Part shown: one piece after another, positions 23,691 to 31,536 of the stretch
Layout of the letters: each line of letters starts with the position of its first letter
Position numbering within the stretch: the stretch's first letter is position 1
Position numbers and translations under genes: made by a program
Assembly (NCBI GenBank): GCA_026014905.1
Contig: JAOZHK010000223.1
Coordinates: 1 to 35,565 of the forward strand
Reading direction: 5' to 3'
Source: Candidatus Bathyarchaeota archaeon
GTDB lineage: Archaea; Thermoproteota; Bathyarchaeia; RBG-16-48-13; GCA-020355125
DNA: 35,565 nt
Notes under the pieces: generated by a model
What the model was told of the DNA's origin: nothing
Seen by the model: only the letters and a program-made list of their open reading frames with translations
Database searches by the model: none

Positions 23691-24938
23691 GTGAGTGATG
23701 TTGTTTCAGTCGCCCTTTTGCTGGTAAGTTTGATCATTATTGTAGGATTCCTAAGTAATTATCAATTTATTCGAACAGGTTTTCCCGGTATACTATTTCT
23801 GATCCTTCTCGGATTTTTAGTTGGGCCACGTGTTTTCCAATTAGTGAATCCAGACGAATTAACGGAATACGTTCCCTACCTCTCTGATCTTGCAACGAAC
23901 CTTATCTTGTTTGAAGCAGGTTTAGGAATGAATCTCCGCAAAACCTTTCGTGAAACCCCACGCTCGTTAACAATGACGCTGACTCACTTGATTCTGTGCG
24001 CATCAGCTGTCTCTCTGTTCTTACATTATTACTTAGGCATCGACCTCTTATATGGAGCCCTTTTCGGAATTATGGTATCAGGTAACAGTGCAGCGGCCCT
24101 AATTCATATCATGCGCTCAATAAACGTTAAAGAGGAGGTAGTTACAGTTGTAACTCTCGAGTCAACACTAAATAACGTTCTCCAAGTTGTATCGTTTCTA
24201 GCTTTGATTGAAATTATCACCACAGGTTACCTTGACATTGCACTTGTAGCACAGGGGATTGCAGCTCGATTCTGTGTGGGAAGCGTGATTGGATTCCTTT
24301 TCGGCTTATTTTGGTTACAGATACTATCACGGATAAAACACGAGCGTTTTGAATCGATGTTAACCATTGCAATACTCTTTGTATCATATTATGCATCTGA
24401 ATATCTGGGAGGCAATGGTGCACTGTCTTCTCTACTCTTTGGTATTGTACTCGGAAATGAACGATTCATGGATCAACTTCTTGGCTTGCCTCAAGACCTC
24501 ATCCTTGATGATTATCTTATTCGATTCGAATCAGAGCTCGCTTTTCTCATTCGTACTTTCTTCTTCGTCTACATAGGTCTGACTATTAATATCACAAACC
24601 CCGACTGGATCCTTTATGGTACGATTATCTCCATCATTCTACTTGCGATGCGAGTTACAGCCACTTATCTTACTACAATTGGCAGCTCCTTGACATCTGA
24701 GAGAGGATTAATCAGTACCGCTCTATCACGAGGGTTGAATGAAGCCGTGTTAACTGTGATCTTTCTCAATTACGGACTGGCCTACTCTCAAATGTTTCAG
24801 AATATGGCGTTTGTGATTATTATCTTGACAAATATCTTTTGTACAATTGGCGTATATCGATATAACCATTCTAAAAAAATCTTAGATGATAAAGAACTTG
24901 AATCCGAACAAATGCTCGAAACAACTCAAAATGACTAG
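23691..24938 (+). CDS. Cation:proton antiporter (CPA family, NhaP/KefB-like)
   Basis: The 415-residue membrane protein has about twelve segments. FLVGPRVFQLVNPDEL, LATNLILFEAGLGMNL and GIMVSGNSAAALIHIM fit the sodium/hydrogen exchanger fold. ERGLISTALSRGLNEAVLTVIF resembles the late helix with the conserved Arg. The start is GTG at 23691. It ends in a hydrophilic tail rich in Glu. It would exchange Na+ or K+ for protons across the membrane. No operon partner; the downstream region is a structured intergenic element. Confidence 0.85.
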   Translation: MSDVVSVALLLVSLIIIVGFLSNYQFIRTGFPGILFLILLGFLVGPRVFQLVNPDELTEYVPYLSDLATNLILFEAGLGMNLRKTFRETPRSLTMTLTHLILCASAVSLFLHYYLGIDLLYGALFGIMVSGNSAAALIHIMRSINVKEEVVTVVTLESTLNNVLQVVSFLALIEIITTGYLDIALVAQGIAARFCVGSVIGFLFGLFWLQILSRIKHERFESMLTIAILFVSYYASEYLGGNGALSSLLFGIVLGNERFMDQLLGLPQDLILDDYLIRFESELAFLIRTFFFVYIGLTINITNPDWILYGTIISIILLAMRVTATYLTTIGSSLTSERGLISTALSRGLNEAVLTVIFLNYGLAYSQMFQNMAFVIIILTNIFCTIGVYRYNHSKKILDDKELESEQMLETTQND

Positions 24939-25001
24939 TTCTTTATCGGTGCATGCGTGTTCGGGTACAATTTGCTGATAGGTTGTTCATGCGCAAGAAA
25001 A

Positions 25002-25241
25002 TTGTGGGTAAGAGGTAGAGGAGTCCGATTCCTCTCTTTCCTCAGCACCTTTCTTTCAAATCCGGAGCATGGCGTTGATATTCTCACTGCCTATGCAGGA
25101 TGTTTGTAAGGCGTTGTGGTGTGTTTTTATGGTGATTTTCGATTTATCCTTACGGATTACAGTTCTCCACCGGACTTTCTACTCACTATCGGAACAGTGT
25201 TCCATCAGTTTTCGATTCTACACCAGTGCTCTTACCCGCAA
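25002..25241. other. 240-nt structured element closed by a 13-bp helix
   Basis: TTGTGGGTAAGAG (25002-25014) pairs with CTCTTACCCGCAA (25229-25241) with one G-T wobble. Inside are AGAGGA/TCCTCT with a 7-base loop (25017-25035), ATCC/GGAT around 25147-25158, CTGC/GCAG near 25087, and GGAAC-AGT-GTTCC (25191-25203). A plus-strand frame of 64 codons (25069-25263) crosses it but has no recognisable motif. It could be a structured RNA gene or a miniature element with terminal inverted repeats. I could not match it to RNase P or SRP RNA, nor find a target duplication. The rest of the 500-bp gap shows only alternating tracts near 24951 and 25423. Confidence 0.4.
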
Positions 25242-25442
25242 AAGCTATTATGCCCTAGCATGATATAGGCTTTCGTCTCTTTGATACTGCAATATATTTA
25301 CAAAGAGTCTGATATTTTAACATATTAATGTTGATGACGATTTGATGTATTGACATAAATACGTCAAAAGACCTCTTCATCGCAGTTGTTGAATGTATTT
25401 TATTGATTAAAAAAAATCACAAAGCGCGCCCGCGTTACGTTA

Positions 25443-26342
25443 TCATAACAAAGTTAACGGGTAAAACTGTAATAATCCATTAATCATTAAATTGGTCGTC
25501 TGAACAATCGCTAAAATAACAAAATCTTTCGCAAAAACTTCACCCATTTTTAGCAACGCATCAGAGTCTTCAATGTCAGTAGTAAAGATTAATCGTTGGA
25601 TAATGAGGCGCAGGGACATATACACAACACAGACTGATAAAATAATATAATAGCTCAAATGTAACGAAAATAGAAAACCGATGTACACCATTAAAGGAAT
25701 CAAACAATAACCCAATACAATCGTCATCATCAATCCCCGGCGGAACCCTAACATTACTAGTACTGTTTTTGCATGACTCTCCGAATCCGAGATAAAGTCA
25801 GCTAAATCTTCCCATAAACTATTGACCGCGGTTGTCACGCCGATTAAGGTCATCAACGCAATCACGTTCACTGAAAACATATTATAAAAAGCCGCAACAA
25901 ACAGGACCGGTATCGCCCCAACTGAAAAATTGACTGCTGCCTTGAACGGTGTCTGCCGGAGTCGAAATGGCGGCACTGAATAAAAGATTCCAATAAGCAA
26001 TCCAAGCCCTATCACAAGTGTTGCTACAAGGTTCCTCGAAAGAAATGCGCCACCAAGTGCAAGGCCTGAAAACAGTACATAGATCCCAAATCCCCAGTTG
26101 CCCAACTTTTGGGTGTATTCGGCTCGCGATGGATCCGAATGTTCATCGAGATCAACGTCACAGATATTATTGATGGCATCGACGCTGCTCCATCCACAGA
26201 ATCCAATTAGCCCAAAATATACCGCTTGTTCAAGGGACAAAGTCGATTGTAATAATAACGCCGATCCCATACTGATCATAAATAGCATTAACCCACGTTC
26301 CGCTGAAATAAAAGTCGCGAGTCCTTTTACATTCCGGAACAT
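25443..26342 (-). CDS. UbiA-family prenyltransferase
   Basis: A 299-residue membrane protein with eight or nine segments. The first Asp-rich motif is INNICDVDLDEHSDP and the second is EDLADFISDSESHAKT, the pair that binds Mg-diphosphate in UbiA enzymes. In archaea such proteins make ether lipid precursors (digeranylgeranylglyceryl phosphate), quinones or heme groups. The second motif is less regular than in the lipid enzyme, so the acceptor is uncertain. The start is ATG 26342. It is divergent from the flavodoxin at 26488. Confidence 0.9.
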   Translation of the reverse strand: MFRNVKGLATFISAERGLMLFMISMGSALLLQSTLSLEQAVYFGLIGFCGWSSVDAINNICDVDLDEHSDPSRAEYTQKLGNWGFGIYVLFSGLALGGAFLSRNLVATLVIGLGLLIGIFYSVPPFRLRQTPFKAAVNFSVGAIPVLFVAAFYNMFSVNVIALMTLIGVTTAVNSLWEDLADFISDSESHAKTVLVMLGFRRGLMMTIVLGYCLIPLMVYIGFLFSLHLSYYIILSVCVVYMSLRLIIQRLIFTTDIEDSDALLKMGEVFAKDFVILAIVQTTNLMINGLLQFYPLTLL

Positions 26343-26450
26343 ATCACTAGATGATCAATGATGTAAATTAAAAACGTTATGTGACTCAGCCACAGGCTAA
26401 TTGACCAAAATATATAGGTTCATAACTCACTATCAATTGTATCAAAAATC

Positions 26451-26466
26451 ATGCGCGCGCACGTGT
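26451..26466. repeat. 16-base alternating tract between divergent genes
   Basis: ATGCGCGCGCACGTGT lies between the UbiA gene and the flavodoxin gene, about 20 bp before the flavodoxin start. Confidence 0.75.
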
Positions 26467-26487
26467 AATTAATCAGTGGGGTTAGGA

Positions 26488-26961
26488 TTGAAACATTTAA
26501 TTGTATACTATTCGCGTACAGGAACAACAAAGAGAGTAGCTCAAGCTATTTGTTTACAATTGCAGGGTGATTGTGAAGAGGTTATTGACACAAAACCACG
26601 GACAGGGATCTTCGGATATCTGCGGGCAGGTCGTGATGTTGGAGCAAAAGCTCTGACAACCTTGCAGAAGCTGCAATATAACCCTCAAGACTATGATATA
26701 GTCATCCTTGGTACGCCTGTATGGAGAAACTCGGTGTCAACACCGATTAGAACATACATTTCTCTCTATAAAGAGCAATTCAAATACGTTGCATTTTTTT
26801 GTACTCAAAAAAGTGAAAAACGCGATGTATTGAAAGAATTAAGAGAATTATGTGATCAAATTCCGCTAGCTTCACTGTGTGTTAATGAAAAGAATGTTAA
26901 ACAGAACAAATTCCAGGAAGATGTTGAGAGTTTTATTGCCGCAGTTAAATATATTCCTTAA
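26488..26961 (+). CDS. Flavodoxin domain protein
   Basis: The 157-residue product begins KHLIVYYSRTGTTKRVAQAI, a flavodoxin phosphate loop (SRTGTTK). IVILGTPVWRNSVSTPIRTY forms the second FMN loop and VAFFCTQKSEKRD the third strand region. I chose TTG 26488 because GGTTAGGA lies before it and the extra residues from GTG 26476 add nothing. It is a different subtype from the flavodoxins at 17843 and 27903. It converges on a small zinc protein gene 3 bp away. Confidence 0.85.
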   Translation: MKHLIVYYSRTGTTKRVAQAICLQLQGDCEEVIDTKPRTGIFGYLRAGRDVGAKALTTLQKLQYNPQDYDIVILGTPVWRNSVSTPIRTYISLYKEQFKYVAFFCTQKSEKRDVLKELRELCDQIPLASLCVNEKNVKQNKFQEDVESFIAAVKYIP

Positions 26962-26964
26962 AAG

Positions 26965-27156
26965 CTAACTATTTGGCGCTTTGCATGGAATAATGAAGAA
27001 TGTGACTGCGTTCTCCTGTTCAGAAGGATGACATTTTATACAATATGGCTGTTTCGCAGGACCTTTGACTAACATTTCATCTGGTGATGCAACTACTATC
27101 TGTCCTTGATGTCCACAAGGAAGACGAATGATATCCCATTGTTTTGAAGCACTCAT
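26965..27156 (-). CDS. Small zinc-ribbon-like protein, 63 residues
   Basis: Not recognised beyond its metal pattern: LPCGHQG near residue 14 and YCIKCHP near residue 39 give three cysteines and two histidines. Strands IIRLPCG and TFFIIPC flank them. The ATG at 27156 is preferred over TTG 27162. It lies 46 bp downstream of a ribbon-helix-helix gene on the same strand, and the two may be co-transcribed. Confidence 0.6.
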   Translation of the reverse strand: MSASKQWDIIRLPCGHQGQIVVASPDEMLVKGPAKQPYCIKCHPSEQENAVTFFIIPCKAPNS

Positions 27157-27202
27157 TGACAAACTTCTTATCCGTTATGATTAAGGGTGTAGAAGATATT
27201 GA

Positions 27203-27352
27203 CTATTCAACTTGTTTGAGGTAATTTCGTAACGCTTCACGGACAACTTCAGTGACAGTGACGTAGCGTCCATGTGACTCTTCAACAAATCGTTCAACGT
27301 CCCGATAAAGACTGGCAGGAATAGTTAAACTACGAAATCCTCTTCGCGTCAT
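27203..27352 (-). CDS. Ribbon-helix-helix (CopG-like) DNA-binding protein, 49 residues
   Basis: The short frame starts ATG 27352 with TRRGFRSLTIPASLYRDVE, continues with RFVEESHGRYVT and ends VREALRNYLKQVE. The strand RSLTIP followed by two amphipathic helices with TVTEVVREAL is the standard ribbon-helix-helix fold, which binds DNA as a dimer. It is upstream of the small zinc protein gene. No toxin-like gene is adjacent, so a stand-alone regulator is more likely than an antitoxin. Targets are unknown. Confidence 0.8.
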   Translation of the reverse strand: MTRRGFRSLTIPASLYRDVERFVEESHGRYVTVTEVVREALRNYLKQVE

Positions 27353-27551
27353 GAACTAATCACATAACAGCGTAATATATTTACTTTATTTAATTGTCGT
27401 TTAATCACGAAGTTAGATCCTTACGTGACCTGGATTACCGAATATTTTCGGGATATACTACTATCTTTGTTTACTTTTACATTTCCTAATGATTGTTTAT
27501 TGTCTCTTTTATGAAAGTAATAGCAATCATCAGACCCAATTAAAATGATAA

Positions 27552-27562
27552 GCGCGCGCGTG
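27552..27562. repeat. (GC)n tract at a pseudogene edge
   Basis: GCGCGCGCGTG sits exactly where homology to a reductase C-terminus begins, so it may mark the deletion breakpoint or have expanded there. Confidence 0.65.
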
Positions 27563-27768
27563 GTGAGTTAAATGCCCGAGTACCAGCCGTTCTTGATTGG
27601 CAAGAGGAATTTCATGAAGGCGTAATCTATTACCTGGATCAAAACCGAGTTCAAGGAGTTATCTTATGGAATATCTGGGATCAGGTTGATTCCGCACGTG
27701 AAACAATTGCGTAGAAAGATCTGAAACAGTCAAGTGATGTCATCGGGTTATTACCACAAGATGACTAA
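27559..27768 (+). pseudogene. Remnant of an AIF-like NAD(P)/FAD oxidoreductase C-terminal domain
   Basis: The plus-strand frame reads RGELNARVPAVLDWQEEFHE, then GVIYYLDQNRVQGVILWNIW and DQVDSARETIA. This is the C-terminal reductase domain of apoptosis-inducing-factor-like pyridine nucleotide-disulfide oxidoreductases. After a TAG at 27712-27714 the frame goes on with KDLKQSSDVIGLLPQ to a TAA at 27766. The FAD and NAD domains are absent; upstream lies a CG tract and AT-rich sequence. A 5' deletion plus an internal stop make this a decayed gene. Confidence 0.75.
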
Positions 27769-27902
27769 GAACAGTGAGTGATATCCATTCAAATATCGAT
27801 TCGTGAACTCTGAACAAACCAGCGCTGCTACTGTAGTTACGCGCATATATTCGGGATTTTTTAAAATAAATCTATTTCATTAAGTAGTATTGAGGTTATG
27901 AT

Positions 27903-28379
27903 ATGCCAAAAGTTGTGATATTATATGATACATTGTCTGGAACTACTGAACTGCTTGTGAAAGCAGTGATTGAAGGATTGGGCACTCTTGAAGAAGTAGA
28001 TCTGCAACTATTAAAAATTGGCACAAAGTTTTCGATTTCTACTCTTGCAAACACTGATGCCATCATCGTTGGGTCGCCAAGTATTTATGGCGATATGACG
28101 CCTCAGTTGCGGACCGTTTTAATGAATCTTAAAAACCTAGTAACGAGCCAGAAACTCGTTTTGGGTGACGTTAAAGGTGCGGTTTTTGGATCGTATGAAT
28201 GGGATGGTGGGTGGCATGTTGAAAGAATCGAAGAATTACTTATAGACATTGGTATTGGGTTGGTGGCTCCTCCACTAGCCATAGTCGACCATGGAGGTCG
28301 TTTAAAGATTCATCCTCGCGACATTGAACAATGCCGCGATCTGGGTCAGAATGTGGCTTTCAGCCTTAGACCTGGCTAG
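27903..28379 (+). CDS. Flavodoxin
   Basis: The 158-residue protein opens PKVVILYDTLSGTTELLVKA and has AIIVGSPSIYGDMTPQLRTV and AVFGSYEWDGGW as FMN loops. It is a paralogue of the flavodoxin at 17843, with the same length and layout. GAGGTTATGAT precedes the ATG. It lies directly after the decayed FAD reductase, a possible former electron partner; that link is inference. It converges on kbl, with a strong hairpin between. Confidence 0.9.
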   Translation: MPKVVILYDTLSGTTELLVKAVIEGLGTLEEVDLQLLKIGTKFSISTLANTDAIIVGSPSIYGDMTPQLRTVLMNLKNLVTSQKLVLGDVKGAVFGSYEWDGGWHVERIEELLIDIGIGLVAPPLAIVDHGGRLKIHPRDIEQCRDLGQNVAFSLRPG

Positions 28380-28388
28380 TCAAGTTCG

Positions 28389-28417
28389 CACGCGCGTTTT
28401 TTCATTAAACGCGTGTG
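28389..28417. terminator. Bidirectional hairpin made from CG-type tracts
   Basis: CACGCGCGTTT (28389-28399) pairs with AAACGCGTGTG (28407-28417) over 11 positions with one G-T, loop of 7. It fills the 39-bp gap between the convergent flavodoxin and kbl genes. T-runs lie in the stem base and loop. A shared terminator is the simplest reading. Confidence 0.65.
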
Positions 28418-28418
28418 T

Positions 28419-29621
28419 TTAGATAATTTTCAGCTTTCTCCCACCATTTCTGAAAGCGTCTAAAGCTTGATCAAGCTGTCCTTGGGTGTGTTTCGTGCAG
28501 AGTTGTACACGAATTCGTGCTTTATCTCGTGCAACCATGGGGAAGAATATGGGTAACACAAATATTCCTTGAGACCAAAGGTAATCTGAAAAGCGTCTCG
28601 CTGTTTGACTGTTTCCACACATCACCGGGATAATCGGGGTTTCTGTGTTTCCAGTATCAAAACCCATATCTTTCAGACGGTCAAGTGCATAATTGCGGTT
28701 TTCCCAGACCTTTGTGACGTGTTCAGGCTCCGTTTCTAGGACATCGATCGCAGCAGTACACGCGGCTGCAACTCCCGGAGGAACCGCCCCACTCAACAAC
28801 CATGTCCGTACTTTATTATACGCGAAATTACGGAGATCTTCACTACCCGAGATGTGACCACCGATTACTCCAAACGCCTTGGAAAAGGTTCCCATCTCAA
28901 TGTGGACTTCATCTCGACCAAGATGAAAGTGATCCACGATCCCTCTCCCATCTTTACCTAAGACGCCCTCACCATGGGCATCATCTACATAAACTCCCGC
29001 CCCATATTTTTTAGCAATCTGTGCAATCCCGCGAAGTGGAGCGAGATCTCCATCCATACTGAAGACTCCATCAGTTAAAACCCAAATATGTCGATATGGA
29101 GGATCATGACTTTCAGCGTCTTCCATCACCCTCGCAAGATCCTCAACGTCTCGATGTTTGAATACAGCTCGATCCGCATGACTTAGCCTTACACCATCTA
29201 TGATAGAACCATGGTTTAATTCATCAGAAACAAAGAGGTCGCCTCGAGTAGCAAGCTGAGAGATGACGCCCTGATTTGTCATGTAGCCTGTTTGAAATGT
29301 TAATGATGCTGGTGCATTTTTGAAGCGTGCGAGGCGACGATCTAATTCTTCATGGAGAACCATATTCCCCGAAATCGATCTATCACTCCCTGCGCCAGCT
29401 CCATATTTTCGAGCAGCTTCAATTGTTGCCATGACGACTTTCGGATGCGTCGCTAGATTAAGGTAATTATTCGCGCAGAGCATGATCACGGTTTTACCGC
29501 TCACTGTGCAGACTGGTTCACTTGCACTTTCGAGAACCTTAAGTTCCCAATTGAGGTTTTCTCGTACGAGGCGATGGTATTCTTCACCCAGATACTTGGT
29601 GGGGTGACGTATTGTGGTCAT
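28419..29621 (-). CDS. kbl: Glycine C-acetyltransferase (2-amino-3-ketobutyrate CoA ligase)
   Basis: The 400-residue PLP enzyme of the alpha-oxoamine synthase family has CANNYLNLATHP, YGAGAGSDRSISGN, SDELNHGSIIDG, VYVDDAHGEGVLG and the PLP lysine in EMGTFSKAFGVIGG. It splits 2-amino-3-oxobutyrate with CoA to glycine and acetyl-CoA. The threonine dehydrogenase gene lies 101 bp upstream on the same strand and supplies its substrate. A TTTATAGTA box near 29643-29653 suggests that kbl also has its own promoter. Confidence 0.95.
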   Translation of the reverse strand: MTTIRHPTKYLGEEYHRLVRENLNWELKVLESASEPVCTVSGKTVIMLCANNYLNLATHPKVVMATIEAARKYGAGAGSDRSISGNMVLHEELDRRLARFKNAPASLTFQTGYMTNQGVISQLATRGDLFVSDELNHGSIIDGVRLSHADRAVFKHRDVEDLARVMEDAESHDPPYRHIWVLTDGVFSMDGDLAPLRGIAQIAKKYGAGVYVDDAHGEGVLGKDGRGIVDHFHLGRDEVHIEMGTFSKAFGVIGGHISGSEDLRNFAYNKVRTWLLSGAVPPGVAAACTAAIDVLETEPEHVTKVWENRNYALDRLKDMGFDTGNTETPIIPVMCGNSQTARRFSDYLWSQGIFVLPIFFPMVARDKARIRVQLCTKHTQGQLDQALDAFRNGGRKLKII

Positions 29622-29699
29622 TTTCTTAGCAATCCCAAAATTTACTATAAATTTTCTGGTAGGTAATTCCTTATAACTTTTAAATATTTTCGATAATTT

Positions 29700-29710
29700 C
29701 GCGCACGCAT
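29700..29710. repeat. Alternating tract between tdh and kbl
   Basis: CGCGCACGCAT lies just after the threonine dehydrogenase stop on the minus strand. Confidence 0.6.
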
Positions 29711-29722
29711 TAACAGTTGGTT

Positions 29723-30700
29723 CTATAGTGTACCATCGGCGTATCGTTTCATCAGTTTATCAATCATATCGGTGGTCATGGATGCTAAATCATAATCTGG
29801 ACTCCAACCCCATTCTTTTTGAGCCACGCTATCATCGAGAGATTTAGGCCATGATTCCGCGATTTTTTGGCGAAAATCAGGTTTATATGTGCATTCAAAC
29901 TCGGGAATATGTCTCTTGATTTCAGCAGCTAATTCTCCCGCAGAGAAGCTTACTCCCGTGACATTATACCCTACATGATGTTGAATCCTTGATGCATCCG
30001 CTTCCATAATTTGCATCGCAATTTTAAGACAGTCTGGCATGTACATCATGGGAAGAATCGTATCTTCCCGGACGAAACACGTATAGCACTTGTGTTTAAT
30101 AGCTTCGTAAAAAATCTCTACGGCATAATCCGTTGTGCCTCCACCAGGCGGGGTTTCACTACTAATTATTCCCGGATATCGAACACAGCGTACATCGATA
30201 CCATAGTGACGATGATAATAATTGCATAAGAGTTCACCAGCAACTTTTGTGACCCCATACATTGTTTGAGGAATTAGCACTGTGTCTTGAGGTGTGTTTT
30301 CTCGAGGAGTTTCCGGGCCGAACACCGCGATAGAACTGGGCCAGAATACACGAAAAATGTTGTGTTCACGCGCTAACTCCAAGATGTTATGCAGTCCAAT
30401 CATATTGACCTCCCAAGCGAGCTGAGGATTTTGCTCTCCTACAGCTGAAAGAACTGTGGCTAGAAGGTAAATGGTGTCAATCCTGTAACTCTCAATTATC
30501 TTCTGAACGCCTTGTTTATCGGTGACATCCGTATAAAGGAAAGGACCGCTGTCATGCAGTTTGTCACTAGGTTTTCGTCGATGTCCTGCAGCAATGACAT
30601 TGTCTCTACCATATTTTTTTCGAAGTGCAAGAGTTAATTCTGAACCTATTTGACCTGTGGCTCCTATCACAAGAAGCCGTTTCATTCTCCTTTGTGACAT
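29723..30700 (-). CDS. L-threonine 3-dehydrogenase, SDR/epimerase type
   Basis: The 325-residue form begins MSQRRMKRLLVIGATGQIGS with the NAD-binding GxxGxxG. YGVTKVAGELL holds the catalytic Tyr and Lys, and GGGTTDYAVEIFYEAI, DTILPMMYMPDCL are typical of the epimerase-like threonine dehydrogenases of Thermoplasma and bacteroidetes. It oxidises threonine to 2-amino-3-oxobutyrate, passed to Kbl. The frame is open to ATG 30745, but the TATA box at 30754 implies transcription starts near 30730. ATG 30700 or 30685 (after AAGGAG) are therefore better. Confidence 0.92.
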   Translation of the reverse strand: MSQRRMKRLLVIGATGQIGSELTLALRKKYGRDNVIAAGHRRKPSDKLHDSGPFLYTDVTDKQGVQKIIESYRIDTIYLLATVLSAVGEQNPQLAWEVNMIGLHNILELAREHNIFRVFWPSSIAVFGPETPRENTPQDTVLIPQTMYGVTKVAGELLCNYYHRHYGIDVRCVRYPGIISSETPPGGGTTDYAVEIFYEAIKHKCYTCFVREDTILPMMYMPDCLKIAMQIMEADASRIQHHVGYNVTGVSFSAGELAAEIKRHIPEFECTYKPDFRQKIAESWPKSLDDSVAQKEWGWSPDYDLASMTTDMIDKLMKRYADGTL

Positions 30701-30753
30701 TTCACCCTCTCGATAATTATCAATGAATGTAGGTAACCGATGCACAAGTAAAC

Positions 30754-30763
30754 GTATATAAGA
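30754..30763 (-). promoter_or_regulatory. TATA box of the threonine dehydrogenase gene
   Basis: CTTATATACG on the minus strand is a good box A. Its position places the transcription start near 30730 and so excludes the ATG at 30745. A CG tract lies just upstream at 30771-30780. Confidence 0.5.
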
Positions 30764-30770
30764 GTTTGCA

Positions 30771-30841
30771 GCGCGCGCGTTGTAAAAAAATGATTAAAGC
30801 TAGTAATAATTATCCACTATCTATCTCATACGCGCGCGCAC
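30771..30841. repeat. Two alternating CG tracts flanking an AT-rich gap
   Basis: GCGCGCGCGT (30771-30780) and the 15-base CATACGCGCGCGCAC (30827-30841) bracket a short AT-rich gap containing a T7 run on the minus strand. The gap lies between the peroxiredoxin stop and the threonine dehydrogenase promoter, so it likely combines terminator and promoter-boundary functions. Confidence 0.7.
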
Positions 30842-30849
30842 CTATAGGA

Positions 30850-31323
30850 TCAACCAGATATTTCATTGAGCTGTTCTTTGATTTCTCGATAATTTGGTTC
30901 TGTACCCGGGTGTTCTGCAATCCAAATATACCTGATGATACCCTCACGATCAATAATGAATACCGCCCGTTGAGCTACAGTGTATCCCGGTAATCCCACA
31001 AAATCGTCGAGAGTCACTCCATATAGTTTCACGACTTCCCGCAAGTAATCACTAAGTAAAGGAAATGTTAGTTGATGAGCTTCTGCAAATCCTTTATTCG
31101 AGAAAGGATCATTAACGCTTATCCCAATAACCTGCCCGTTCAGGGCATTAAATTCTTCGAGTGAATCTCGTAAAGAGCACATTTCCCGAATACAAGTGTC
31201 AGTAAAAGCACCTGGATAAAACGCAAGAATAACGATTTTGTCTCTAAATTCTGTCAATCTACGAAGTTGCCGATCAGTGTCGGGTAATTCAAACTCTGGA
31301 GCTGATTGTCCTACTTGTAACAT
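30850..31323 (-). CDS. Peroxiredoxin (Bcp/AhpC-TSA family)
   Basis: The 157-residue protein has ILAFYPGAFTDTCIREMCSL, with the peroxidatic Cys in PxxxTxxC and a second Cys five residues later (TCIREMC), a Bcp-type arrangement for an intramolecular disulfide. FPLLSDYLREVVKLYGV and RAVFIIDREGIIRYIW are the usual later motifs. It reduces hydrogen peroxide or organic peroxides using a thioredoxin; two candidates are in the window. The ATG is at 31323. It is upstream of, and in the same direction as, the threonine genes. Confidence 0.93.
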   Translation of the reverse strand: MLQVGQSAPEFELPDTDRQLRRLTEFRDKIVILAFYPGAFTDTCIREMCSLRDSLEEFNALNGQVIGISVNDPFSNKGFAEAHQLTFPLLSDYLREVVKLYGVTLDDFVGLPGYTVAQRAVFIIDREGIIRYIWIAEHPGTEPNYREIKEQLNEISG

Positions 31324-31470
31324 TTACAAACATCTCTAAAAGAATCGTACTTATTGTCATAGCTTAAATGTTTCCCAAACATCTTCGGCGCGCACGCCTG
31401 ATTTGATCTCGAATACTCTTCTTAAAGCAATCAAAGACAACATTAAAGGCTTTCTCGAAGCCTGAATAAG

Positions 31471-31484
31471 ATACGCGCGCGTAC
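31471..31484. repeat. Palindromic CG tract
   Basis: TACGCGCGCGTA is a perfect palindrome within a 14-base alternation (31471-31484), about 55 bp before the C2H2 mini-gene. Confidence 0.75.
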
Positions 31485-31536
31485 TATCTCTCTCAAAAAA
31501 ACTTATTTTGAGGAGATAATCACATACTCTAAGGTG

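Noticed and set aside
25013..25068. tRNA-like anticodon arm (GAGGA, 7-base loop, TCCTC)
   Set aside because: No acceptor stem, D arm or proper T arm could be fitted around it.
25069..25263. 64-codon plus-strand frame inside the structured element
   Set aside because: No ribosome-binding site or known motif; the base-paired ends suggest non-coding function or a mobile fragment.
27203..27352. RHH protein as antitoxin of a toxin-antitoxin pair
   Set aside because: The adjacent small protein has a zinc-ribbon pattern and no RelE/ParE or PIN signature.
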